Notes under the pieces: model-generated
Database searches by the model: none
Told to the model about the DNA's origin: nothing
What the model saw: only the letters and a program-made list of their open reading frames with translations
Program-made: the position numbers and the translations under genes
Shown: positions 44,619-52,652 of the stretch, piece by piece
How positions within the stretch are numbered: the first letter of the stretch is position 1
Layout of the letters: the number at the start of each line of letters is the position of its first letter
Assembly (NCBI RefSeq): GCF_018324685.1
Contig: NZ_AP023354.1
Span: forward strand, 4,278,001-4,342,000
From: Actinocatenispora sera
GTDB taxonomy: Bacteria; Actinomycetota; Actinomycetes; Mycobacteriales; Micromonosporaceae
DNA length: 64,000 bases
Reading direction: 5' to 3'

Positions 44619-45431
44619 TCAGCCGGTCAGCTCGGCGTAGCCGCGGGCGGCGGCTTCGCGCCGGGTGGCGAGGTCGAACGGACCGGTGGACCAGACCTGC
44701 TCGAGCGGGGCACCGGTGGCGTACCCGGCGGCGATCCGGTCGGCCAGCTCGGCCAGCTCGCGGCGCTGCCGCTCGGCATGGTGGGCATCGACGACCGCGC
44801 CGTGGCCGGGCACCACCTGGCCGGTCGCGTCGGTCAGCAGCCGGCCCAGCGTCGCCGGCCAGCTGATCGGGTACGCGTCGTCGAACTGCGGCGGTGCATC
44901 CACCTCCAGCAGGTCGCCCAGCACCAGCACGCCGGCATCCGGTACGTGCACGGCGAGGTCGCCGTCGCTGTGCCCGCGACCGGCGTAGCGCAGCTGAACC
45001 CGGCGACCGCCGAGGTCGAGCTCGGCGTGCTCGTGCACGGTGCGGTTGGGCGGCAGGAGCGTGACGGCGGTCAGGCCGGCCAGCTCGGGATCGTCGCCGG
45101 CGTGCCGTGCGGCAGCCTCGGCGACGACCTGCCCGGGCCGGTCGGCCAGCCGGCGTCGGGTCGCCTCGTGCGCCCAGATCTCGGTGTCCGGGCCGGCCAG
45201 GGTCGCGTTGCCGAAGCAGTGGTCGAAGTGCGCGTGCGTGTTGACCAGCACCAGGCGGCGCGGCTCGAGCTCGGTCAGGGCGCGGCGCAGCCGGCCGGCC
45301 TGTGCGGGGGTGGACAGCGTGTCGACCACCAGCGTGGCCTCGTCGCCGGACACCACCGTCACGTTGACGTCGAGGACGGGGTAGCGCCAGACGTGCACGC
45401 CGTCGGCGATGCGCTGCCAGGCCGCGGTCAT
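44619..45431 (-). CDS. Metallo-beta-lactamase-fold hydrolase, 270 aa
   Basis: The metal-binding motif NTHAHFDHCFGN is complete (H-x-H-x-D-H). Further ligands are in YAGRGHSDGDLAVH, LVLGDLLEV, and the VPGHGAVVDAH segment. The fold includes glyoxalase II, lactonases and quinoprotein-associated SoxH-like hydrolases; the exact substrate is unknown. ATG 45431 overlaps the stop of the thioesterase-like gene as ATGA, so it is the last gene of a TetR-thioesterase-hydrolase operon. The pairing with a thioesterase and a divergent monooxygenase suggests degradation or detoxification of an aromatic acid or its CoA ester. Confidence 0.87.
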   Translation of the reverse strand: MTAAWQRIADGVHVWRYPVLDVNVTVVSGDEATLVVDTLSTPAQAGRLRRALTELEPRRLVLVNTHAHFDHCFGNATLAGPDTEIWAHEATRRRLADRPGQVVAEAAARHAGDDPELAGLTAVTLLPPNRTVHEHAELDLGGRRVQLRYAGRGHSDGDLAVHVPDAGVLVLGDLLEVDAPPQFDDAYPISWPATLGRLLTDATGQVVPGHGAVVDAHHAERQRRELAELADRIAAGYATGAPLEQVWSTGPFDLATRREAAARGYAELTG

Positions 45432-45832
45432 GCCGGTTCGGCGGCGGAGCTCTCGCCGAGCGCCGCGGTGACGAACCGGTGCCGGTCGACCAGCACCCGC
45501 TCGACCGTGCCGGTGGCCACCTCGATCTCGCCGTCGCGCACCGAGACGTCGAACCGCAGCCGCTTTCCGTCCACTGTGGACAGCCGGGCCACCGCGACGA
45601 CCGTACCGCCGATCGGGGTGGGGCGCAGGTGGGTGAGCTGGATCGAGGTGCCGACCGTGGTCGCACCGGACGGCAGCCGGGACGTGGTGGCGAGCACGGT
45701 GGCCGCCTCGGCGAGCGCGAGCACCCGCGGGGTGCCGAGCACCGGCACGTCGCCGGAGCCCAGCGTCTGCGCGGTGTCCGCGTCGGTGACGGTCAGCTCG
45801 ACTCGGGCGGTGAGACCGGCTGGCAGCTCCAT
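45428..45832 (-). CDS. Hot-dog thioesterase, FlK-like, 134 aa
   Basis: A single hot-dog domain of normal length with GTPRVLALAEAATVLATTS, the conserved SVGT-like segment TTVGTSIQLTHLRPTPIGGTV, and DGKRLRFDVSVRDGE. This order of motifs is that of the fluoroacetyl-CoA thioesterase family. The residues THLRPTP hold the catalytic His position. ATG 45832 starts MELPAGLTARVELTV. It begins nine bases after the stop of the TetR gene and overlaps the following hydrolase gene, so the three are co-transcribed. Removal of a toxic acyl-CoA is a plausible role; the true substrate is unknown. Confidence 0.82.
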   Translation of the reverse strand: MELPAGLTARVELTVTDADTAQTLGSGDVPVLGTPRVLALAEAATVLATTSRLPSGATTVGTSIQLTHLRPTPIGGTVVAVARLSTVDGKRLRFDVSVRDGEIEVATGTVERVLVDRHRFVTAALGESSAAEPA

Positions 45833-45841
45833 GCGCACAGC

Positions 45842-46576
45842 CTACGCACTTCCGGCCGGCTTCGTCCGGTGCCGGCAGCCGATCAGCCCGCGCAGGGAGA
45901 ACTCGGTCAGCAGGTCGATCGCCGCCTCCTCGGGCAGCACCGGAGCGGTGCCCAGGAAGCCGCCGACCAGCTGCTGGTAGGCGAACTGGTACCACATGCC
46001 GGTCAGCGCCACCGCCACGGCGGCGGGCTCGCCGGGCAACGGGTACCCCTTGTCCGCCAGCAGTTCCAGGTGTTGCCGCATCGCGCCCTGGTCCGGCGAC
46101 ATCAGCTCCGCCAGCCGCGCGCCGAAGTGCTCGTCGATCAGGGCCGCCTGGGTGACCGCGACGAACACCGCCTTGTTGTCCCGGAACGCCGCCCAGAAGC
46201 CGGCGACGTGCCACCGCAGGACCTCCCGGTCGGACAGGTCGTGGTCGTACGGGTGTTCCCGGTCGACCCGCTCGTCACCTGCGGTGAGCATGTCCGCGAG
46301 CAGCGCCTCCAGCAGCGCTTCCTTGCCGGTGAAGTGGTTGTAGAACGAGCCGGCGGAGCGGCCGGCAGCGGCGGTGATGTCGGTGATCTTGGTGTTCAGG
46401 TAGCCGCGCTCGTCGAACACCCGGACCGCGGCCGCCTTGAGCGCCGCCGCGGTGGCCGCCGCCTGCTCCTTGCGCCCGGCGGGCGGCGGATCGGTCGGCC
46501 CCGCGCCGCGGCCCGCCGGCGCCGGGTCGGCCGGTGTCGCGCCGCGGCCGGCGGGTGCCGACTTGCGTTGTGCCAT
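45842..46576 (-). CDS. TetR-family regulator, 244 aa
   Basis: After a disordered leader of about 35 residues rich in Ala, Gly and Pro, the helix-turn-helix is clear: LKAAAVRVFDERGYLNTK, ITDITAAAGRSAGSFYNHFTGKEAL. A large C-terminal ligand domain follows. ATG 46576 has GAGAGAGGGA upstream. It heads an operon with the thioesterase and the metallo-hydrolase, and is divergent from a flavin monooxygenase. Two tandem 14-bp palindromes (46671-46699) between the genes are the probable operators, so it likely represses both directions until a substrate binds. Confidence 0.88.
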   Translation of the reverse strand: MAQRKSAPAGRGATPADPAPAGRGAGPTDPPPAGRKEQAAATAAALKAAAVRVFDERGYLNTKITDITAAAGRSAGSFYNHFTGKEALLEALLADMLTAGDERVDREHPYDHDLSDREVLRWHVAGFWAAFRDNKAVFVAVTQAALIDEHFGARLAELMSPDQGAMRQHLELLADKGYPLPGEPAAVAVALTGMWYQFAYQQLVGGFLGTAPVLPEEAAIDLLTEFSLRGLIGCRHRTKPAGSA

Positions 46577-46642
46577 CGACGATCCCTCTCTCCTGCCGCA
46601 CCGGGCCGGCACCGTCCTGGGTGGGGACGGGTTCGCACGGAC

Positions 46643-46671
46643 TTGACAGCGAACCTAGCAGCGGTCATGCT
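46643..46671 (+). promoter_or_regulatory. Promoter of the flavin monooxygenase gene
   Basis: TTGACA (46643-46648) is followed after 17 bases by CATGCT (46666-46671). The first operator palindrome starts at the end of the -10 element, so repressor binding would block initiation. Confidence 0.45.
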
Positions 46672-46699
46672 GAATTGAAATTCACTGAATCGAAATTCA
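46671..46699. promoter_or_regulatory. Two tandem 14-bp palindromes, probable TetR operators
   Basis: TGAATTGAAATTCA (46671-46684) is perfect; TGAATCGAAATTCA (46686-46699) has one mismatched pair. One base separates them, giving a 15-bp period. They lie between the divergent TetR and monooxygenase starts. Confidence 0.8.
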
Positions 46700-46718
46700 C
46701 TCAACTGGGGAGCGCGAG

Positions 46719-48263
46719 ATGACCGACACCGACGTGGTGATCGTGGGAGCCGGCCCGGCCGGCCTGACACTGGCGATCGAACTGGCCCGCCGCGGCGTGC
46801 CGCACCGGCTGGTCGACGCCGGCCCGGGCCCGTTCCCGGGCTCCCGTGGCAAGGGCCTGCAGCCGCGCACCCTGGAGGTCTTCGAGGACCTCGGCGTGCT
46901 CGACACCGTGTTCGCCGCCGGCTCGCCGTACCCGCCGATCCGCGCCTACCGCGGAGACACCGTGGTGTACGAGGGCCGGATGGCGCCGGAGCGCGCCGTG
47001 ACGCCGCAGCTGCCGTACCCGAACGTCTGGATGCTGCCGCAGGCCCGCACCGTGCGGATCCTCGCCGACCGGCTGCGCGAGATCGGCGGCACCGTCGAGT
47101 ACGACACCGCGCTCGTCGCCTTCGACCAGGACGAGACCGCGGTCCACGCCGAGCTGGCCACCGGCGAGACGATCACCGCGCGGTACCTGGTCGGCGCGGA
47201 CGGCGGCCGCTCCACCGTACGGTCGGCGCTGGGTGTCGGTTTCCTCGGCGAGACGCGCGAGGCGGAGCGGTCCATCGTGGCCGACCTGCCGGTCGCCGGA
47301 CTCGACCGCGAGCACTGGCACTTCTGGGGCGACGGCCCGGACACCGGCGTCGGGCTGTGCCCGCTCGGCGGTACCGACCTGTTCCAGCTGCAGGCGCCGT
47401 TGCTGGACGGCAGCACTCCGACACCCGACACCGCCGGCGTGCACGCGCTGTTCGCCGCCCGGGCCGGGGTCGAACTCGACCTCGGCGAGGTCGTCTGGGC
47501 GTCCGTGTTTCGGGCGAACTTCCGGATGGTCGACCGGTACCGGGTGGGCCGGGTGCTGCTCGCCGGCGACGCCGCGCACGTGCACTCGCCGGCCGGCGGG
47601 CAGGGTCTGAACACCAGCATCCAGGACGCCTACAACCTGGGCTGGAAGCTCGCCGGCGTGCTGGCCGGCGGGCCGGAGTTGCTGCTGGACAGCTACCAGG
47701 GCGAGCGGCTGCCGGTGGCGGCCGGCGTGCTCGGCATCTCGACGGCGCTGCACGACAGTGGGATCGCCGGCGACGCTGACGCGCTGCGCCGGGACGACCC
47801 GGAACTGGCCCAGCTCACCCTCGGCTATCCCGACTCGCCGCTGTCGGTCACCGACCTCGACGCCCCGACCGGCGGTGGCGATCCGGCCGCTGCCGGGGAC
47901 GACCGGGCGCTGGCCGACGCCGGGATCCAGGCCGGTGGTCGGGCGCCGGACGCGCCGTGCCACGACACCGCCGGTGCCCCGGTACGGCTGTTCGAGGTGT
48001 TCGCCGGCCCGCACGCGACGGTGCTGGCCTTCGGTGCCGGGCCGCTCCCGGCGGCACGGGCCGGCCTGGCGGTACTTCGGGTCGTACGGCCCGGTGCCGC
48101 GGTGCCCGGCGCGCTGGTCGACCCCGACGGGCACGCGCACGCCGGGTACGGGGCGGACCCCGACCGGCCGCTGCTCGTGCTGGTCCGCCCGGACGGCTAC
48201 GTCGGCTTCCTCGGCCGCGACCCGGCCGGCCTGGACGCCTACCTGGCGAAGTTCGGTTACTGA
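46719..48263 (+). CDS. FAD-dependent aromatic hydroxylase (PheA/TfdB family), 514 aa
   Basis: A group A flavoprotein monooxygenase: the dinucleotide motif VVIVGAGPAGLTLAIELARRG near the start, the DG motif LVGADGGRSTVR, and GRVLLAGDAAHVHSPAGGQG near residue 285 followed by NTSIQDAYNLGWKLA. The C-terminal thioredoxin-like domain (from about 390) is that of phenol and polyketide hydroxylases. It would hydroxylate an aromatic compound using NAD(P)H. ATG 46719 is 20 bases after the operator pair, divergent from the TetR operon, which should control it. Confidence 0.88.
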   Translation: MTDTDVVIVGAGPAGLTLAIELARRGVPHRLVDAGPGPFPGSRGKGLQPRTLEVFEDLGVLDTVFAAGSPYPPIRAYRGDTVVYEGRMAPERAVTPQLPYPNVWMLPQARTVRILADRLREIGGTVEYDTALVAFDQDETAVHAELATGETITARYLVGADGGRSTVRSALGVGFLGETREAERSIVADLPVAGLDREHWHFWGDGPDTGVGLCPLGGTDLFQLQAPLLDGSTPTPDTAGVHALFAARAGVELDLGEVVWASVFRANFRMVDRYRVGRVLLAGDAAHVHSPAGGQGLNTSIQDAYNLGWKLAGVLAGGPELLLDSYQGERLPVAAGVLGISTALHDSGIAGDADALRRDDPELAQLTLGYPDSPLSVTDLDAPTGGGDPAAAGDDRALADAGIQAGGRAPDAPCHDTAGAPVRLFEVFAGPHATVLAFGAGPLPAARAGLAVLRVVRPGAAVPGALVDPDGHAHAGYGADPDRPLLVLVRPDGYVGFLGRDPAGLDAYLAKFGY

Positions 48264-48371
48264 CCGGCACCGCGGGACCGGCGGACCGGAGCGCGGCCGC
48301 CGGTCCGACCGCGCGTGTGATCGGCCGGTGCACCGAGGCCGCGGCCCGCGGGCGCGTGATTGACTGGGCCG

Positions 48372-49157
48372 ATGCGGCCGGAGCTGAGCGACACGGCGAT
48401 CGAGGAGACGGCCGGCTGGTTACGTGCCGCTGGCCGGGTCACCGTGTTGACCGGCGCCGGCATCTCCACGGAATCCGGCATTCCCGACTTCCGCGGCCCG
48501 GACGGCGTCTGGACCCGCGACCCGGCGGCGGTCGGGCTGGTGTCGCTGCCCGACTACCTGGCCGACGAGGACGTGCGGCGCCGCGCCTGGCTGTCCAGAC
48601 GGGACAATCCGGCCTGGCGCGCCACCCCGAACGCCGCGCACCTCGCCCTGGTCGAGCTGGAACGCGCCGGCCGCCTGTGGGCGACCATCACCCAGAACAT
48701 CGACGGCCTGCACCAGCGCGCCGGTGCCGATCCGGGCCGCGTCATCGAGCTGCACGGCACCCTCTACCAGGCCGAGTGCCTGCAGTGCGAACGGCGGGTG
48801 CCGATGACCGAGGTACTCGACCGGGTGGCCTCCGGTGACCCCGACCCGGCCTGTACCGCGTGCGGCGGCGTGCAGAAGGCGGCCACCATCGCGTTCGGCC
48901 AGCAGCTGGACCGCTCGGTGCTGTCCACCGCCACCGCCGCCGCGGCCGCCGCCGACGTGTTCGTCGCCATCGGCACCTCGCTGACCGTGCATCCGGCCGC
49001 CGGCCTGGTCGATCTCGCCGCGGCGGCCGGCGCCCGGATCGTGATCGTCAACGCCGAGCCCACCCCGTACGACGAGATCGCCGCGCGACGGTTCGCCGCG
49101 CCCATCGGCGTCGTCGTACCGGCGCTCGTGCGCGAGGTGCTTCGGGCCAACGGCTAA
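48372..49157 (+). CDS. Sirtuin NAD-dependent protein deacylase, 261 aa
   Basis: All sirtuin motifs are present: [20 protein letters not shown] with the NAD-binding [18 protein letters not shown], the catalytic His in [13 protein letters not shown], four zinc cysteines (CLQC and CTACG), and [16 protein letters not shown]. It removes acyl groups from lysines using NAD, acting on proteins such as acetyl-CoA synthetase in bacteria. ATG 48372 starts [17 protein letters not shown]; the in-frame TTG at 48360 is less likely. Its stop region contains TAATCT, a possible -10 element for the PAP2 gene that starts 44 bp downstream. Confidence 0.93.
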   Translation: MRPELSDTAIEETAGWLRAAGRVTVLTGAGISTESGIPDFRGPDGVWTRDPAAVGLVSLPDYLADEDVRRRAWLSRRDNPAWRATPNAAHLALVELERAGRLWATITQNIDGLHQRAGADPGRVIELHGTLYQAECLQCERRVPMTEVLDRVASGDPDPACTACGGVQKAATIAFGQQLDRSVLSTATAAAAAADVFVAIGTSLTVHPAAGLVDLAAAAGARIVIVNAEPTPYDEIAARRFAAPIGVVVPALVREVLRANG

Positions 49158-49200
49158 TCTGATCCGACCACGCGACGTAACAGGGTGATGGGGGTCGCCG

Positions 49201-50487
49201 ATGACGCAGCCGCCGATCTCGGCACGGGCCGATGCAGGTGACTCGGCCGGCCCGCCGGCACCGCGTCCCGAAACGCCGAAGCCGGACGGAACCAGCCGCC
49301 GGCGCCGGATCATCGGGTTGACGGTCGTCGGCCTGCTGTTCGTCGGTTGGTGCGTCACGGTCGGCCTGCCGACCGACCCGGTCCTCGCCAGCATCTGGCT
49401 GTGGGTGCTGACCATCGGCTGGAACAACGGCCGGCACTGGACCCACCATCTGCGGTTCCTGCGCGACTGGCTGCCGGTGCTGGTGTTCCTGGTGCTCTAC
49501 AGCTACAGCCGCGGCTGGGCGTACACGTCGACCACGGTGCCGCATGTCTACGAGATGCTCACGATCGACCGCGCGCTGTTCGGCGTCATCCCGACGGTGT
49601 GGCTGCAGCAGCACCTGTACGACCCGAACCACATCTACCCGTGGGACGTCGGCGTCAGCTTCGTGTACTTCTCCCACTTCCTCACCGTCTACATCGTGGC
49701 GGCGGTGCTGTGGCTGCGGAACCGGGCCGCCTGGGGCGCGTTCATGCGCCGGTGGATGCTGCTGACCTTCGCCGGGGTGTCCACCTACATCCTGTGGCCG
49801 GCGGCGCCGCCGTGGTGGGCCGCCAAGTACGGGCTGATCGAGCCCGTGGCGCGGCTGTCGTCGCGTGGCTTCAACGCGATCGGGCTGCACGGCGCCGGCA
49901 ACATGCTCAACCACGCGCAACTCGGCGCCAATCCGGTGGCCGCGATGCCGTCGCTGCACTTCGCGTTCTCCCTGTGCGTCGCCGGCTTCTTCATGACCCG
50001 GCTGCGCAAACGGTGGATCCCGCTGCTCGCGCTGTACCCGCTCGCGATGGCGTTCACCCTCAGCTACTGCGGTGAGCACCACGTCACCGACATGATCGTC
50101 GGCGCCCTGTACGTGCTGGCCAGCTTCGTGCTCGTCTCCGTCGGCGAACGCCTGTGGCGCCGCCGCCGCGCCCGCCGCGCCGCCGCGACCGCCCCGATCG
50201 ACGCCGCGCGACTCGACCCGGCCGGCGGCGCGAGCGTCGGGTCGGTCGACGTGCCTACCGACGGGGCCAGCGGCGCGGCGGTCGACCCGGACCAAGCCAT
50301 CGAGGCGATCGATGTCGGGCCGGTCGGCAGTCGGGTCGAGCCGATCGGCGTCGGATCCGCCGAACGCCGTGACGGTGAGACCGCGGCGCAGCGCCCCGGC
50401 GGTACCGAGCCGGCTGCCGGGGCGACGTCGACCGCCGAACCGGAAGCGGCCGGCGCGCCCGTCAGCGGCCCGCCCGCCCGCGGCTGA
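49201..50487 (+). CDS. PAP2/AUR1-type membrane phosphatase or inositol phosphotransferase, 428 aa
   Basis: About six membrane helices lie between residues 37 and 320. The lipid-phosphatase motifs are AAMPSLHFAFSLCVAGF (the S-x-H part of C2) and SYCGEHHVTDMIVG (C3, with catalytic His). The whole pattern is that of the Aur1/inositolphosphoceramide-synthase-like PAP2 subgroup found in actinobacteria, where it may act in inositol-lipid or undecaprenyl-phosphate metabolism. The cytosolic C-terminal tail of about 100 residues is Ala/Gly/Pro-rich and disordered. ATG 49201 follows a 43-bp gap after the sirtuin gene. Confidence 0.85.
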   Translation: MTQPPISARADAGDSAGPPAPRPETPKPDGTSRRRRIIGLTVVGLLFVGWCVTVGLPTDPVLASIWLWVLTIGWNNGRHWTHHLRFLRDWLPVLVFLVLYSYSRGWAYTSTTVPHVYEMLTIDRALFGVIPTVWLQQHLYDPNHIYPWDVGVSFVYFSHFLTVYIVAAVLWLRNRAAWGAFMRRWMLLTFAGVSTYILWPAAPPWWAAKYGLIEPVARLSSRGFNAIGLHGAGNMLNHAQLGANPVAAMPSLHFAFSLCVAGFFMTRLRKRWIPLLALYPLAMAFTLSYCGEHHVTDMIVGALYVLASFVLVSVGERLWRRRRARRAAATAPIDAARLDPAGGASVGSVDVPTDGASGAAVDPDQAIEAIDVGPVGSRVEPIGVGSAERRDGETAAQRPGGTEPAAGATSTAEPEAAGAPVSGPPARG

Positions 50488-50667
50488 CCCGGCGGTTGGA
50501 CCGGCGCCCCGCAGGTTGCCCGGGTCGCTTCGGCGGCCCGCCGCCGGCCGCGGTCGGCGCGGCCGCCCACCGGCGGCCCGGGCTGGCGCGGCGACCCGCC
50601 GTCGGCCCGCGCTGGGCCCGGTGGCTGCGCGGCGGTTCGCCGCCGTCGTCGGCAGTGGCGCCGGCGA

Positions 50668-50877
50668 TCAGCCGTCGGCGTCCATCGGGACGACCTCGCG
50701 CAGGAAGTCGCGCGCCGACAGGAACTCGCTCAACGACCCGCGGTGCTCGTCGCAGGCCAGCCACGTCTTGCGCCGGTCGCCGGAATGGATCCGCGGATTG
50801 CTCCACCGCAGCTGCCACCGTGCCGAGCGCCGGCACCCCTTCGCCGAACACTGCACCGGTACCTGATCACCACCCAC
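50668..50877 (-). CDS. Small conserved actinobacterial protein, 69 aa
   Basis: The protein contains VQCSAKGCRRSARWQLRWSNP, HSGDRRKTWLACDEHRGSL and FLSARDFLREVVP. Two C-x(4)-C or C-x-x-H type pairs suggest a small metal-binding ribbon. I recognise the overall pattern as a widespread short actinobacterial protein of unknown role, sometimes misannotated as acetone carboxylase. The start at GTG 50877 is tentative; internal starts before the first cysteine are also possible. It follows, convergently, the 180-bp GC-rich tail region of the PAP2 gene, which holds no recognisable element. Confidence 0.7.
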   Translation of the reverse strand: MGGDQVPVQCSAKGCRRSARWQLRWSNPRIHSGDRRKTWLACDEHRGSLSEFLSARDFLREVVPMDADG

Positions 50878-50923
50878 CCGGTCAGCCTGCCACCCGACCG
50901 GGGAGCGAGGGCGCGCCGGGCGG

Positions 50924-51307
50924 TCAGAACATCCCGTTGTCGTTGGCCGACTCCGCCGGGATGGGCTGCATCACGTCCCAGTGCTCGACCAGCTTGCCGT
51001 CGTCGAGCCGGAAGATGTCGATGATGGCGGTACCGGGCTGGCCCGGTACCCGCACCCCGTACACGTGGCCGACGACGCGGTCGCCGTCCGCGAGCAGGCT
51101 GCGTACCTCGGCGTGCAGCTGCGGGAAGGTCTCCCGCAGCTCGGCGACGAAGGCCCGCAGCCCGTCGACGCCGTCGGCGATCCGCGGGTTGTGCTGCACG
51201 TACCGGTCGCCGACCAGCTGGACCGCGGCGTCGGCGTCCTTGCGGTTGATCGCCGCCTCGTAGAAGGCCAGCACCGTCTGCTTGTTTCGTTCCTGCACCG
51301 AGGACAT
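50924..51307 (-). CDS. SnoaL-like (NTF2-fold) protein, 127 aa
   Basis: The SnoaL-like polyketide-cyclase family is indicated by NKQTVLAFYEAAINRKDADAAVQLV, YVQHNPRIADGVDGLRAFVAEL, ADGDRVVGHVYGVR, and IDIFRLDDGKLVEHWDVMQPIP near the end. The H-N-P and E-H-W-D positions are typical of the YesE-like subgroup. ATG 51307 begins MSSVQERNKQTVLAFY. It is divergent from a TetR gene across a long inverted repeat, so it is probably repressed by that protein and induced by an unknown compound. Confidence 0.85.
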   Translation of the reverse strand: MSSVQERNKQTVLAFYEAAINRKDADAAVQLVGDRYVQHNPRIADGVDGLRAFVAELRETFPQLHAEVRSLLADGDRVVGHVYGVRVPGQPGTAIIDIFRLDDGKLVEHWDVMQPIPAESANDNGMF

Positions 51308-51323
51308 CGGCACGCTCCTTGTC

Positions 51324-51399
51324 TCTGTACGGCTGTAGTGTCAAGACCATAACGCTACAGTCGTACAGATACAAGTGTTCAGTTACAGGTGTTCAGTTA
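51324..51399. promoter_or_regulatory. Long inverted repeat plus direct repeats between SnoaL-like and TetR genes
   Basis: TCTGTACGGCTGTAGTGT (51324-51341) and ACGCTACAGTCGTACAGA (51352-51369) pair at 16 of 18 positions around a 10-bp spacer. Next to it GTGTTCAGTTA occurs twice, at 51375-51385 and 51389-51399, 14 bases apart. These look like a double operator. Confidence 0.8.
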
Positions 51400-51410
51400 A
51401 GCTGTCGGCC

Positions 51411-52019
51411 ATGGGTACGCAAGCGACGCCGCGCGGCCGCAACCCGCGCGGGCAGGGCGACCGGCTGCGGGCCGAGATCATCGACGCCACCCTGGCGCTG
51501 CTCGACGAGCTGGGCGACGACGAAGCGCTGTCGATGCGCGCCGTGGCCCGCGCGGTCGGCACCGCGGCGACCTCGGTCTACCTGCACTTCGCCGACCGCG
51601 ATGCGCTGGTGCTGGCCACCCTGCGCCGCTGCCACGACGAGCTGATGCGCGCCGCCGACCAGGCCGCCGCCGGCAGCGACGACCCGGCCGAGCAGCTGCG
51701 CGCCCGGGTGCTCGTCCTCGGCACCTGGTCGCGTCACCACCCGGGCCTCTACCGGGTACTGCACGAGAGCGCGGTCAACCGTCGCCCCGAGATGGCGTTT
51801 CGCGCCGAGGTCGCCGACGCGACCACGGCGGCCGTGCGCCGTTGCATGGACGCCGGTGTCGCGCCCGAGGGTGACGCCGAGCTGGTCGCCCTGGACCTGC
51901 GCGCCGCGGTACACGGGGCGGTGGCGTTGCGGTTGAGCCAACCGCAACTCGACTGGCCGCCGCTGGACGCCCAGATCGACCGCTTCCTCACCCGCCTCGT
52001 CGGCCTCCCCGCCCGCTGA
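51411..52019 (+). CDS. TetR-family regulator, 202 aa
   Basis: The DNA-binding domain is residues about 15-62: RAEIIDATLALLDELGDDEAL, MRAVARAVGTAATSVYLHFADRDALV. The ligand domain is the TetR_C_13/WHG-like type (WSRHHPGLYRVLHESAVNRRPEM). ATG 51411 lies 12 bases after the direct repeats; the longer frame from 51375 would translate them. No good ribosome binding site precedes it, so the mRNA may have a very short leader. It is divergent from a SnoaL-like gene and almost certainly regulates it through the operator between them. Downstream there are 633 bp without a gene. Confidence 0.88.
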   Translation: MGTQATPRGRNPRGQGDRLRAEIIDATLALLDELGDDEALSMRAVARAVGTAATSVYLHFADRDALVLATLRRCHDELMRAADQAAAGSDDPAEQLRARVLVLGTWSRHHPGLYRVLHESAVNRRPEMAFRAEVADATTAAVRRCMDAGVAPEGDAELVALDLRAAVHGAVALRLSQPQLDWPPLDAQIDRFLTRLVGLPAR

Positions 52020-52066
52020 TCGTCCCGCTGCCGCCGCCGACCGAGAAAGGCGAGCACCCGCCCGGT

Positions 52067-52155
52067 GCGCGGGCTCTGGGGGCTGCGCCCGCAGCAAGCA
52101 TGCGAAATCCCCCGGCCCGAGCCCGCGCAGCGGCGAGCAGGAAGCACCGAGGAAT
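52067..52155. repeat. Extragenic repeat, copy 1 (89 bp)
   Basis: This copy is about 90 percent identical to 52256-52343 and in the same orientation. It contains GGGGGCTGCGCCC-type hairpin arms, a central AGCATGCGAAATCCCCC block, and a GCGCAGCGGCGAGCAGGAA tail. It lies in the 633-bp gap after the TetR gene; no coding frame there looks real. Confidence 0.8.
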
Positions 52156-52255
52156 CGAGAAGTACCGAGCGGTGTGGGCCCGCTAAATGGTGAGGTTCCC
52201 GCCCATGCTGCGGTGGGGGAGGTGTGGGGGGTGCCGGGGGGCGAAGCCCCGTCCG

Positions 52256-52343
52256 GCGCGGGGTCTGGGGGCTGCGCCCCCAGGAAGCATGCGAAATCCC
52301 CCGGGCGAGCCCGCGCAGCGGCGAGCAGGAAACACCGAGGGAT
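52256..52343. repeat. Extragenic repeat, copy 2 (88 bp)
   Basis: Second copy of the element at 52067-52155, 189 bases downstream, with a perfect GGGGGCTGCGCCCCC hairpin. A further hairpin, GGGGCGAAGCCCC, precedes it at 52237-52249. The pair may be a REP-like or transcription-stopping element upstream of moxR. Confidence 0.8.
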
Positions 52344-52652
52344 GAAGCCGCCGGGCGACCACGGGGGAAGCCGCCCGGCGACGGTGCAATGGTACACACG
52401 AGGCAGAGGCGGTTGTCTACCCGACAGGACGGCCGTCCGTAGTGATTTCGGCGTGTTCTTCACCGTGATGGCGTACGGGTGTGGAGCGGTATCGCAGCGC
52501 AACGGTGGGGGGTGGTGCGCGCGCACCCGCCCAGCGCGTACCCAGCCTGTCGTGGGAGGCTTGGACTCGCAAGGATGCGCGACGATGGGTGGCGGCCGGG
52601 CGCCGGGGGCGGCGGCGGCGAAGCGCAGTCGGTGACGTGCCGTGGAGGTCAG

